Notes: a model not told the origin generated them from the sequence alone. 15,126 bases of DNA from a bacterium (GCA_027310235.1 DAIDBF010000053.1:1-15126), one strand, 5' to 3'. Positions 1 through 6,145 are shown, numbered from the stretch's first letter. Numbers and translations: made by a program.

Positions 1-22
1 GTATGTACCTCATAAAATTGGA

Positions 23-323
23 TTAAAAAATTTCTTGTGCCCTTATTGATAAATGCATTTCGTTTTCGGCGAAAAAACCCTTTGAAATTCTTGCCGAGCG
101 GCGGCTTTGCCGCCGCGAGGCTTCTTCTCAAATCTTGCAAAATCCTGACTGGCGGTGTATTCTAAAAATAGCTCGAACGGAATTTCCTCGCCGCGCGGAG
201 CGCGGCTCGGATTGAACGGGGGGGCAGAAAATCGCGGCGAAGCCGCAAACGTTCCAAACTGCCAAAGAACCTGAAACAAATCGGCTCGAACCATGTTTTG
301 TAAGGGCAAAAGAAATTTTTTAA
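23..323. repeat. Unit bounded by 23-base inverted repeats
   Basis: Positions 23-45 and 301-323 are inverted copies of a 23-base AT-rich sequence with one mismatch (position 38). The 255 bases between them hold GC-rich mini-hairpins at 98-116, 191-205 and 234-246. The minus strand is open from 336 to 43 (97 codons), but the reading frame runs straight through the hairpins and its start lies in the duplicated leader, so I do not call it a gene. The arrangement resembles a small non-autonomous inverted-repeat element. No target-site duplication is visible next to the arms, so mobility is only a guess. Confidence 0.4.
150..246 (-). repeat. 97-base two-hairpin element, copy 1 (inverted)
   Basis: This is the inverted partner of 1867-1963, and both copies are exactly 97 bases long. 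The best conserved part is 150-184, which matches 1929-1963 at 34 of 35 positions. The remainder keeps the same order: a GCGGC-type hairpin, a pyrimidine-rich linker containing TGCCC, a second GC hairpin, then CGAGGA. The second hairpin has a different sequence in the two copies (191-205 here, 1904-1920 there) but stays a hairpin. That suggests structure matters more than sequence. Confidence 0.65.
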
Positions 324-431
324 GGAAGTATTGCATAAAGTTATTAGTTATGATTTAATGTTAAAAGGTCGTACATAATTTAATCATTAATTTAAAAGGA
401 GAAATATTATGAAAGAGAAATTTGAAGAACC
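252..431 (+). repeat. 180-base direct repeat, copy 1 (leader plus first codons)
   Basis: This segment is repeated at 1180-1359, offset by 928 bases with no indels and a single mismatch (T355 versus G1283). It holds the promoter, the AAGGAG ribosome binding site, the start codon and the codons for MKEKFEE. Similarity stops after 23 bases of coding sequence, and the two downstream proteins are unrelated. The abrupt edges and near identity point to recent duplication, gene conversion or cassette exchange. Confidence 0.92.
331..359 (+). promoter_or_regulatory. Promoter of the first cassette gene
   Basis: A TTGCAT -35 box (331-336) is separated by 17 bases from TTTAAT (354-359). The TG at 351-352 gives an extended -10. 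The transcript would carry a leader of about 40 bases with an AAGGAG ribosome binding site eight bases before the ATG at 409. This is unlike the apparently leaderless genes of the core region. Confidence 0.55.
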
Positions 432-1122
432 ATTTTCACAAGAAAAAAGTAGTGCTGAAAGAAGCGCAGAATGGTTTGATAATGCTCGGACACTAATCCC
501 TCTTCTGAAAGAGCATGGATACACTCCTGGAGGATGGTCCGTTGAACAGCCTCAAGTGCTCGATTCTATTCAAAAGGAGATTAGCGTTGATGCAATTTCA
601 GAAAAAGATCTAGATGAACTAAATAACACCGAGTTTCGCTTAACAGATGACGGCTATGAAGACGAAATGCTCAAGGATTATGGCATTGTAGATAATCCGG
701 CTATTGTGCAGAAGTATCTAAATAGGATCGATGAAAAGGAAAAAGCATTATTGGGGAAAATCTGTAATTTACAAGATGCATCACTTAGAAATGACAAAAG
801 ATTTAATAGCATTTACCTTTCTTTCCCCTTGACTTTTGAATTTACCAATGATGATTTGAAAATTCCTGAAATTAATTATGGATGGATGAGGGATGTGGAT
901 GTTTATGAAGTTAGAGACACATCCTCTAATCCAGGTGATTCGGATGAATTTTCCTGGGAAGAAGTTGAGAAAGAAATTGACGATGCTGAAAAAAATGGTT
1001 GGACGACAATATATGAAACAAGAGGTCGTCGAGATATTATCCTTGAACATCCATCTGGCGAAAGGAGAATCTTTATAAGAGGAAAAAGTAAAAGTAAGAG
1101 AAGAAATAATAATGGAGTTTAA
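409..1122 (+). CDS. Hypothetical acidic protein, first cassette gene
   Basis: This 237-aa protein matches no family I recognise. The start is well supported by AAGGAG eight bases upstream. No signal peptide or membrane segment is visible, so it is probably cytoplasmic. The chain is rich in Asp, Glu and Lys. A middle segment around residues 120-155 looks beta-rich and hydrophobic. The region around 175-200 looks helical and acidic, and the C-terminus is strongly basic (KSKSKRR). The first seven residues (MKEKFEE) are identical to those of the protein at 1337-1759, and the rest is unrelated. The gene has its own promoter and a terminator whose stem overlaps its last codons, so it is a monocistronic unit. 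It is visibly AT-richer than the genes after 2300, which fits horizontal acquisition. Function unknown. Confidence 0.8.
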   Translation: MKEKFEEPFSQEKSSAERSAEWFDNARTLIPLLKEHGYTPGGWSVEQPQVLDSIQKEISVDAISEKDLDELNNTEFRLTDDGYEDEMLKDYGIVDNPAIVQKYLNRIDEKEKALLGKICNLQDASLRNDKRFNSIYLSFPLTFEFTNDDLKIPEINYGWMRDVDVYEVRDTSSNPGDSDEFSWEEVEKEIDDAEKNGWTTIYETRGRRDIILEHPSGERRIFIRGKSKSKRRNNNGV

Positions 1123-1150
1123 TCAAGCTCCATTATTATTGTTTTATTTT
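1105..1150 (+). terminator. Rho-independent terminator of the first cassette gene
   Basis: A perfect 13-bp stem pairs 1105-1117 with 1128-1140 around a 10-base loop, followed by a T-rich tail (1141-1150). The TAA stop lies in the loop, so the stem contains the last codons. The left arm is coding sequence and the right arm is its exact complement. Confidence 0.85.
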
Positions 1151-1179
1151 AAAAGAACAGAATTCGCCGCCAAAGAAAA

Positions 1180-1359
1180 TTCCAAACTGCCAAAGAACCT
1201 GAAACAAATCGGCTCGAACCATGTTTTGTAAGGGCAAAAGAAATTTTTTAAGGAAGTATTGCATAAAGTTATTAGTTATGATGTAATGTTAAAAGGTCGT
1301 ACATAATTTAATCATTAATTTAAAAGGAGAAATATTATGAAAGAGAAATTTGAAGAACC
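1180..1359 (+). repeat. 180-base direct repeat, copy 2
   Basis: This is the second copy of the leader at 252-431, identical except for G at 1283. It is preceded by a GCCGCCAAAGAAA stretch. Related CCGCCAAAGAAA or CCGCCAAGAAA strings recur near 1835 and 2127, which suggests that shared junction sequences border the repeated parts of this region. Confidence 0.92.
1259..1287 (+). promoter_or_regulatory. Promoter of the second cassette gene
   Basis: It has the same TTGCAT -35 box (1259-1264) and 17-base spacer as the first copy. The -10 box is TGTAAT (1282-1287) instead of TTTAAT, with the extended TG retained. The only base that differs between the two 180-base leaders therefore falls in the second position of the -10 hexamer, where it could change promoter strength. 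Confidence 0.5.
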
Positions 1360-1759
1360 CACTAATAATGAAAATCTCGAAAGAAAAAAGAGCATTGAGA
1401 GTACCCTTCTACAATCTCATCTCCCAGACGAGGTAGCAGGTAAATTAGAAAGTGAGCTTTCTGTCATAGAATCCTATATCAGTGATGAAGAACAAGATGA
1501 AAATTTCCACAACACATTTCATATTGAATTCAGAAAAGAGAATGGAGATAGCGTTGAAGGGGATATTACTGATAGTAACGGAAATAGTGGTGGAAAATTG
1601 ACTATCGACGTTGCTACAGAAAAAAATGGCGAATATTCCGGGTATAAAATTTTGACGACTATTGAATATAAGGAAACAGAAAACGGTAAATATGAAATTC
1701 AGAGTGATGCCGACCAATTTGAAGACAAGATGAGAGAAATGGGATTTATCAAACAATAA
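1337..1759 (+). CDS. Hypothetical acidic protein, second cassette gene
   Basis: This 140-aa protein starts with the same MKEKFEE as the gene at 409 and then diverges completely. The start is fixed by AAGGAG eight bases upstream. Residues 10-50 look helical and charged. Residues 58-130 alternate polar and hydrophobic residues, with Gly/Asn turns, as expected for a small beta-sheet fold. It lacks cysteines, a signal peptide and membrane segments. I cannot assign a family. Its own promoter lies in the duplicated leader, and a strong terminator follows 30 bases after the stop. It is AT-rich like its sister gene. Sharing of regulation and N-terminus with an unrelated body suggests an interchangeable cargo slot. 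A role in defence, toxicity or host interaction would be speculation. Confidence 0.75.
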   Translation: MKEKFEEPTNNENLERKKSIESTLLQSHLPDEVAGKLESELSVIESYISDEEQDENFHNTFHIEFRKENGDSVEGDITDSNGNSGGKLTIDVATEKNGEYSGYKILTTIEYKETENGKYEIQSDADQFEDKMREMGFIKQ

Positions 1760-1788
1760 ACTCCTTTAATGGCAAATCGTTGTTTGCG

Positions 1789-1824
1789 GAACAGTAAAAA
1801 ATAATTTTTTACTGTTCTTTTTAT
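1789..1824 (+). terminator. Rho-independent terminator of the second cassette gene
   Basis: A perfect 13-bp stem (1789-1801 with 1805-1817) encloses a three-base loop and is followed by a run of T. The stem is A-rich on the left, so it could also work in reverse. Confidence 0.85.
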
Positions 1825-1866
1825 TTGTATTTTCCGCCAAAGAAAAACTTGAAATTGTTAATCTTC

Positions 1867-1963
1867 GCGGCGGAGCCGCTCATTTTTGCCCTCTCGACCC
1901 GAAGTCCCGCCAAGCGGGACGAGGACAGAATTCCGTTCGAGCTATTTTAAGAATACACCGCCA
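1867..1963 (+). repeat. 97-base two-hairpin element, copy 2
   Basis: This is the forward partner of 150-246. It contains hairpins at 1867-1879 (GCGGC stem, GGA loop) and 1904-1920 (GTCCCGC stem, CAA loop), then the conserved 35-base block 1929-1963. Together the two copies flank the two-gene cassette region in opposite orientations. Confidence 0.65.
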
Positions 1964-2002
1964 ATACACACGAACACACCATAAGGGTGTGTTCGTGTGT
2001 AT
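1964..2002. repeat. 17-bp perfect hairpin
   Basis: Positions 1964-1980 pair perfectly with 1986-2002 around the loop ATAAG. It sits directly against the 97-base element on the left and four bases from the palindromic element on the right. It is too long and lacks the T-run expected of a simple terminator. I regard it as part of the repeat cluster. Confidence 0.75.
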
Positions 2003-2005
2003 CTA

Positions 2006-2124
2006 GGTACAGGAGTTGGACAGGAGTGGGGTCGGGAGAACACGTTGGTCTCCCGTGTCGGAGAGTATTGAGAACCGAGGGTTCTCAAGGAGGAGCGGAG
2101 CGACGACGTTCAATTTCCTGTACC
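2006..2124 (+). repeat. Multi-hairpin palindromic element, copy A
   Basis: The ends pair over nine bases (2006-2014 with 2116-2124) and continue inward with wobbles and one bulge. Inside are a CGGGAGA/TCTCCCG hairpin (about 2034-2056) and a TTGAGAACC/GGGTTCTCAA hairpin (about 2069-2089), then a GGAGGAGCGGAGCGACGACG stretch. Positions 2020-2057 are identical to the minus strand of copy C (6418-6455). Copies B (5056-5169) and C share the order of parts. Its nature is unknown: a structured RNA and a mobile palindrome are both possible. Confidence 0.7.
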
Positions 2125-2170
2125 CTCCGCCAAGAAACTTTTAGACCTTTTCTTCGTTATAAATAGGTCT

Positions 2171-2304
2171 TATGCCCAGTAGTGAAAACTCGATTGCGGC
2201 CCGTGGGGACATCTCAGTCGGTACTCATTATTGGAAAAGGCTGGTGAGAATAAAGAGTCACAGTTTAAAATAGATAACTCATCGAGTTTCTACTACTGGG
2301 TATG
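2171..2304. promoter_or_regulatory. Inverted repeat enclosing the ABC exporter promoter region and start
   Basis: Positions 2171-2194 and 2281-2304 are inverted copies of a 24-base sequence with four mismatches. The right arm ends on the ATG (2302) of the ABC exporter. A TAAAAT -10-like box lies at 2266-2271 between the arms. If the whole region were transcribed, the arms would pair and bury the start codon. If transcription starts near 2278, only the right arm would be in the message. Either a regulatory structure or another small inverted-repeat element is possible. Confidence 0.45.
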
Positions 2305-4065
2305 CCAACAAAGCAACCATCAACGGTTCGGCGCGTCCTCGCGCTTGCAAAACACCGTAAAGGCACGGTTCTTTTTTTGTTTGCGCTTGTCGTTGTTTCC
2401 CAGGGTGCGAACATCGTCGTACCCTTCATCTCGAGGTCTCTGATCGATGCGCTGACGAACTTTCTTCGAAACGGTGGGCCGCTTCCCATAAACGTGCTCA
2501 TATATTCCGCGCTCGGAATTCTTGTCGCGACCGTGGTAAGCAGTACCGTGCAGTCCGGCTATAATTACCAGCTCTTCAAGTTCGTAACGAAAATCGAGGA
2601 CAAGATACGGAACGCGGCGTTCGAAAAGTATCTCAAACTGCATGCACTCTTTCATCACGGCTCTTCGAGCGGACAAATCATCGGGCGCATCGAGCGCGGA
2701 GGTACGGCCGTCTGGGTGATCCTAAATGACATTATGGGGCAGAACCTGCTCCCGCCGCTCGTGGTATTTGTGGGTACGTTCGCGGCATTACTCTATGTGA
2801 ACGCATGGATTGCGCTTGCGGTCTTGGTGCCGTTCCCTCTCTATTTTTTCACCACGAGAAGCTTGTCGAAAAAAATCTACGAGATAGAACAGCGGGCGAA
2901 CGACGCGTTCGAGAACGTTTCAAGGGAGCTTTATGACGTAGCGGGGAACGTGCTCACGGTGAAAAAGTTCTCTCAGGAGAAAGAAGAGACGGAACACGAG
3001 CGTCAACTGCTCGTCGAGGCGCGCGAGATTCAATACAGCGCGGAGCGCTTGTGGGGAATCGTCGAAAACGTGCAGACGACGATTGCAACCGTGGGGCGCG
3101 TTGCCGTACTGCTTTTAAGTGCATGGTTTGTCTTTAACGGTACCGCAACAATCGGCGAGTTCGTACTCTTTATTACCCTTCAAAACATGGCGTATCAGCC
3201 GCTTGCTCAACTCTCGATAATCTTCCCGCGCTTGCGGCGCAACGCGACGCGGGTGGAACGATTGTTCGCGGTGCTCGACGAGCCCGTGATGGTAAACGAC
3301 AAGCCGGACGCAATCGAATTGCCCCCGCTTAAAAAACAAATCGAATTCAAAAATGTTTCATTCGCGTATCGGGACGACAAACAATGGGCGCTCAAGGACA
3401 TCAACCTCATGATTCCCGCAGGGAGCACTGTAGCGTTAGTCGGAAGATCGGGAAGCGGGAAAACAACCTTCATCAATTTGCTTCTTAGATCATTCGATCC
3501 GCAGAGGGGGGCAATCTCGATTGATGGCGTCGATATTCGGGACGCGACACAGGAAAGCTTACGCCGCCAGATTGCGGTGGTGCCCCAAGAGGTGGATCTC
3601 TTTTCCAGAACCGTTGCGGAAAATATCGCCTACGGACAGCCCAACATTACGAAAGTGCAGATTGAAAACGCCGCAAAGACGGCACTCGCGCATGATTTTA
3701 TTTTAAAGCTTGAGAGAGGATACGAGACCGTCGTAGGAGAACGCGGCATCAAGCTCTCCGGCGGAGAACGCCAGAGGGTCGGTATCGCCCGCGCGGTGCT
3801 TCGTGATCCGAGAATCTTGATTTTGGACGAGGCAACAAGCCATCTCGACACAGAGAGCGAACGGTTGATCAGTAAGGCGACCGATGCGCTCGTCAAAAAC
3901 AGGACGTCGATTATCATCGCACACCGGCTCTCGACTATTCTTCGCGCCGACACGATTGTGGTATTCAAGGACAATCAAATCGAAGCGATGGGGAAACACA
4001 AAGAACTTTTAAGAAAAAGCCCGACCTATAAACGCCTTCACGATCTGCAGTTCAGTGACGAGTGA
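2302..4065 (+). CDS. ABC exporter, fused permease and ATPase (MsbA/MdlB type)
   Basis: The 587-aa half-transporter has the usual exporter length. Residues about 20-310 form the six-helix transmembrane domain, and about 346-585 form the nucleotide-binding domain. The latter has Walker A GRSGSGKTT (near 380), Q-loop VVPQE, signature LSGGERQR (near 485), Walker B ILILDE (near 506), D-loop SHLD and the H-loop IIAHR (near 541). All catalytic residues are present, so an active homodimeric exporter in the cytoplasmic membrane is expected. The substrate cannot be told from sequence: lipid, peptide or drug export are all known for this family. No clear Shine-Dalgarno precedes the ATG, which lies in the right arm of an inverted repeat. 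The small membrane protein and deformylase genes follow in the same direction. Confidence 0.93.
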   Translation: MPTKQPSTVRRVLALAKHRKGTVLFLFALVVVSQGANIVVPFISRSLIDALTNFLRNGGPLPINVLIYSALGILVATVVSSTVQSGYNYQLFKFVTKIEDKIRNAAFEKYLKLHALFHHGSSSGQIIGRIERGGTAVWVILNDIMGQNLLPPLVVFVGTFAALLYVNAWIALAVLVPFPLYFFTTRSLSKKIYEIEQRANDAFENVSRELYDVAGNVLTVKKFSQEKEETEHERQLLVEAREIQYSAERLWGIVENVQTTIATVGRVAVLLLSAWFVFNGTATIGEFVLFITLQNMAYQPLAQLSIIFPRLRRNATRVERLFAVLDEPVMVNDKPDAIELPPLKKQIEFKNVSFAYRDDKQWALKDINLMIPAGSTVALVGRSGSGKTTFINLLLRSFDPQRGAISIDGVDIRDATQESLRRQIAVVPQEVDLFSRTVAENIAYGQPNITKVQIENAAKTALAHDFILKLERGYETVVGERGIKLSGGERQRVGIARAVLRDPRILILDEATSHLDTESERLISKATDALVKNRTSIIIAHRLSTILRADTIVVFKDNQIEAMGKHKELLRKSPTYKRLHDLQFSDE

Positions 4066-4085
4066 TAATGTGATACCCTTGGAAT

Positions 4086-4367
4086 ATGAAGGGTGAAGAA
4101 CAAATACGAAGACTAGAGGAGAGAATAAAGGCGGTAGAGGACCGTAATCTTCGGGTGGAGGCCGATAAGGCATGGGAAACGAGCACATTCAGGATTCTCT
4201 CGATTACCGTCATTACTTACCTCGTCGCATCGGTGGTGCTGTATTTTATCGGCGTGGAGGGATTTTTCTTGAGTGCGTTGATTCCCGCCGTCGGTTATTT
4301 TCTCTCGATGCGGACTCTGCCGGGGATAAAGAAATGGTGGATTGAAAAGTCCACGGGTGACAAATGA
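4086..4367 (+). CDS. Small membrane protein with N-terminal coiled coil
   Basis: This 93-aa protein has a charged, heptad-like N-terminal helix (residues 4-30, rich in Glu, Arg and Lys). Two hydrophobic helices follow at about 36-54 and 58-75, then a short basic tail. I do not know a function; similar two-helix proteins are common hypotheticals in Patescibacteria. A TGA-TACCCT extended -10-like sequence ends six bases before the ATG, so the gene may have its own leaderless promoter although it starts only 20 bases after the ABC exporter. Its stop overlaps the deformylase start (ATGA), so the two are probably translationally coupled. Confidence 0.75.
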   Translation: MKGEEQIRRLEERIKAVEDRNLRVEADKAWETSTFRILSITVITYLVASVVLYFIGVEGFFLSALIPAVGYFLSMRTLPGIKKWWIEKSTGDK

Positions 4368-4915
4368 AGCAGAAAAAACAGAACTCATCCGGGACGATGT
4401 TGCGGATTACTCAATTCGGAAACCCGATTCTAAGAAGAAAACAGAAAAAAGTTTCGGAGAAAATATTGCGAACGAAAGCATTCTGTAATCTCGTGAAAGC
4501 GATGTTCCCCGTAATGCACAAGGCAAGCGGTGTGGGGCTTGCCGCGCCGCAGGTAGGGAAAGATATGTCGTTTGCAGTAATTGAAGTCAGAAAGACAAAA
4601 TTGCGTCCCGAGGTAGCCCCGCTTTCGAAGACGGTTATTATCAATCCGAAGATTATCTCGCATTCAAGAAAAGTTGAATACGACTGGGAGGGATGTTTGA
4701 GTTTAGAAAACGTGCGCGGTTTCGTACCGAGATACAAAGAAGTTACTGTCGAGTATGAAGATATTTCGGGAAAGAAGATCGTGCGAAAGTTCAGGGGATA
4801 TCACGCCCGCGTATTCCAGCACGAGATTGATCACCTAAATAGCATTCTCTATGTGGACAGGATGGACGACATGAGGACGCTTGTGACTTTGAAGGAACTC
4901 GCGAAAAGGAGATAG
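4364..4915 (+). CDS. def: Peptide deformylase
   Basis: This enzyme removes the N-formyl group from nascent proteins in the cytoplasm. All three signature motifs are present: GVGLAAPQVG (56-65), EGCLS with the metal-ligand Cys111, and QHEIDH with His153, Glu154 and His157. The 183-aa length is normal, with a slightly extended N-terminus. The track-supported start at 4364 overlaps the previous gene by four bases. An internal ATG at 4397 (MLRITQFGNP) matches the typical family start better and could be the real one. The spacing argues for coupling with the 93-aa gene. A terminator follows directly. The gene is essential in most bacteria, which marks this segment as core genome. Confidence 0.95.
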   Translation: MKQKKQNSSGTMLRITQFGNPILRRKQKKVSEKILRTKAFCNLVKAMFPVMHKASGVGLAAPQVGKDMSFAVIEVRKTKLRPEVAPLSKTVIINPKIISHSRKVEYDWEGCLSLENVRGFVPRYKEVTVEYEDISGKKIVRKFRGYHARVFQHEIDHLNSILYVDRMDDMRTLVTLKELAKRR

Positions 4916-4918
4916 AAG

Positions 4919-4946
4919 AAAACCACCGAAGGGGGTTTTTCTTTTT
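4919..4946 (+). terminator. Terminator after def
   Basis: AAAACC-A-CC pairs with GG-G-GGTTTT around a GAA loop (4919-4939), followed by further T residues to 4946. It lies four bases after the def stop and just before the opposing tRNA-Leu gene. Confidence 0.7.
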
Positions 4947-4947
4947 G

Positions 4948-5031
4948 TGCCCGGGGTCGGAATCGAACCGACACGTCCTTGCGAACAGGGGATTTTAAGT
5001 CCCCTCTGTCTACCAGTTTCAGCACCCGGGC
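4948..5031 (-). tRNA. tRNA-Leu (UAA)
   Basis: This is an 84-base class II tRNA with acceptor GCCCGGG/CCCGGGC and discriminator A. The anticodon stem GGGGA/TCCCC holds loop CTTAAAA, giving anticodon UAA. It has a long variable arm and a T-arm with TTCGATT. The genomic sequence after the discriminator is not CCA, so CCA must be added enzymatically. Confidence 0.95.
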
Positions 5032-5055
5032 GATATGAATTTGTGTGTCTCTGAG

Positions 5056-5169
5056 AGGAATCGAACGTCGTCCCTCGATTTCGCTCGGGACTCCTTGAAA
5101 CCCAGCGGTTTCAAAGCTTCCGCAACGGGGAAACTCCCGTTTCCCCGGCCCCCTTCCCATTCAAATCCT
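5056..5169 (-). repeat. Multi-hairpin palindromic element, copy B
   Basis: The ends (5056-5066 and 5159-5169) pair imperfectly. On the minus strand the inside has a GGGGAAAC/GTTTCCCC hairpin, a TTGAAACC/GGGTTTCAA hairpin and a GTCCC/GGGAC hairpin, then GACGACG. The right end on the minus strand reads like a tRNA T-loop and acceptor 3' half (TTCGATTCC, then CTCAGAGACA), but there is no matching 5' half or T-stem. It lies between the tRNA-Leu and tRNA-Arg genes. It has the same order of parts as copies A and C with different stem sequences. Confidence 0.6.
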
Positions 5170-5225
5170 CATATCTTTTATAACACTTGAACCTCAAAGT
5201 TCAAAATATAATTGTGTTTTTCTTG

Positions 5226-5298
5226 TGTCCCTGAGAGGATTTGAACCTCTGGCCTCTTCCTCCGCAGGGAAGCGCTCTATCCACTGAGCTACAGGGAC
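5226..5298 (-). tRNA. tRNA-Arg (GCG)
   Basis: This is a 73-base class I tRNA with acceptor GTCCCTG/CAGGGAC and discriminator A. The D-arm contains TAGCTCAGTGG. The anticodon stem CTTCC/GGAAG holds loop CTGCGGA (anticodon GCG), and the T-arm GAGG-TTCAAAT-CCTC is intact. CCA is not encoded. Confidence 0.95.
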
Positions 5299-5311
5299 TT
5301 CGTTGTTTTAA

Positions 5312-5340
5312 TAACCCCAACAAAAAGCTACCCCAAAAAT
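5312..5340 (-). promoter_or_regulatory. Possible promoter of tRNA-Arg
   Basis: On the minus strand, TTGGGG is followed after 17 bases by TATTAA, about nine bases before the tRNA 5' end. Both boxes are weak matches to consensus. The spacing is the main support. Confidence 0.3.
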
Positions 5341-5386
5341 CACAATTCATCAAGAAGGAACGTAAAAATGTATTCAGCAAGATTAC

Positions 5387-5558
5387 GTTTAACTCCGTAC
5401 GCATGTCCCTGAACGAGGGTATGACTTGGCCTAAAATAATAAGGTAGCCCCTCGTCGTGAACTCCTCGGGATGCTTCCCAAGCGCGATTGCATCTTCCTA
5501 AAGACGGTCTGCTTGGGAAGCAAGCGCCCGAGTGAAGGGACTACGTACGGAGTGTAAC
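5387..5558. repeat. Large nested palindrome, possible structured RNA
   Basis: The outer arms 5387-5401 and 5544-5558 match at 13 of 15 positions and continue inward with GTCCC/GGGAC. Inside are an ACGAGGG/CCCTCGT stem (5413-5419 with 5449-5455) and a long hairpin. The hairpin has CTCGGG/CCCGAG (5465-5470 with 5527-5532) and a perfect 11-bp stem (5473-5483 with 5511-5521) around a 27-base loop. The 172 bases lie between tRNA-Arg and the 159-aa gene. I see no SRP, RNase P or tmRNA consensus. It may be an unrecognised RNA or a larger relative of the A/B/C elements. Confidence 0.6.
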
Positions 5559-5585
5559 CGCTCTACATTGAGATTTTGAGGTAGC

Positions 5586-6065
5586 TCAAAACCCCAGTAT
5601 ATCCGTTATGCTTTCAAGAATTGAGGGGCTATGTTCCTCTTCGGGAAGGTATTCTTCCAAGAATGAACGAACCTTGCTTATCATTTCCGGTTCGATCGGA
5701 ATGTGGACAAGCTGGTTCAGCGCGGTCTTTCTTTTCAAAATAAGTTCATCGGAACGATGCGGACGCTCGCGGATACTAAAACCCTCGAGTTTTTCGAACG
5801 GATAAGAAATTACCCCCCCGACATAACACCCGTCTTCGTTCAAGACAAACTCAACTACTTCCGGATGGCGGTTTCCAAGAATCACCACCATGATGCCCGC
5901 GATAAGAATAAAGATGGCAAAGAAAAAGTTCTGTTGCCACAAGGCGATTCCCACAAGCACGAGCGTCGCGATACCAACCCCCGTATGCCAGTTTGTGCTC
6001 TTCGGTATGAATTCATATTCGGCGGCCTTCCATCTGATCTCATGTTGTTTTTGTTCTTGAGTCAT
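5586..6065 (-). CDS. Two-helix membrane protein with C-terminal cytoplasmic domain
   Basis: This 159-aa protein has a soluble N-terminus and two hydrophobic helices at about 28-43 and 47-63. A roughly 90-residue C-terminal region follows, with alternating beta-like strands (EFVLNEDGCYVGG, LEGFSIRER, ELILKRK). It ends in a helix that looks like the closing helix of a PH-like domain; that is my inference. The product is a hypothetical of a type common in Patescibacteria. The start is supported by a TACAAT -10 box seven bases upstream, implying a leaderless message. It is a lone gene inside the tRNA cluster, with the large palindrome downstream of its stop. Confidence 0.8.
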   Translation of the reverse strand: MTQEQKQHEIRWKAAEYEFIPKSTNWHTGVGIATLVLVGIALWQQNFFFAIFILIAGIMVVILGNRHPEVVEFVLNEDGCYVGGVISYPFEKLEGFSIRERPHRSDELILKRKTALNQLVHIPIEPEMISKVRSFLEEYLPEEEHSPSILESITDILGF

Positions 6066-6072
6066 TACTCTG

Positions 6073-6078
6073 ATTGTA
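6073..6078 (-). promoter_or_regulatory. -10 box of the 159-aa membrane protein gene
   Basis: TACAAT on the minus strand ends seven bases before the ATG at 6065. A start about seven bases after the box would put the first transcribed base at or next to the start codon. The -35 region (TTCCAC at 17 bases) is weak. Confidence 0.5.
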
Positions 6079-6099
6079 CAACGTAGTAGTTGTGAGTGG

Positions 6100-6118
6100 A
6101 AGCGAATGTCATTCGCTT
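6100..6118. repeat. Short perfect palindrome
   Basis: AAGCGAATG and CATTCGCTT form a 9-bp inverted repeat around one central base. It lies about 20 bases upstream of the TACAAT box of the 159-aa gene. An operator or another repeat remnant is possible. Confidence 0.4.
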
Positions 6119-6145
6119 AAGATGGACTCCTTCCTTCTAAAATCC

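Noticed and set aside
2006..2124. Palindromic elements A, B and C as class II tRNA genes (Ser or Leu-like)
   Set aside because: Some loops contain plausible anticodons and the ends look like T-loops, but the T-stem does not pair, the D-arm is missing, and the ends are symmetrical instead of forming a normal acceptor/T-arm.
1..2300. CRISPR array or insertion sequence in the repeat-rich left end
   Set aside because: There are no regularly spaced short repeats and no transposase or Cas coding. The repeats are a long leader duplication and hairpins.
2231..2443. Short plus-strand frame overlapping the ABC exporter start
   Set aside because: Low-complexity translation in another frame, overlapping a well-supported gene.
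5387..5558. Large palindrome as 6S, SRP, RNase P or tmRNA
   Set aside because: The size and hairpin form superficially fit 6S RNA, but no conserved motif of any of these RNAs is visible. It is reported only as an unidentified structure.
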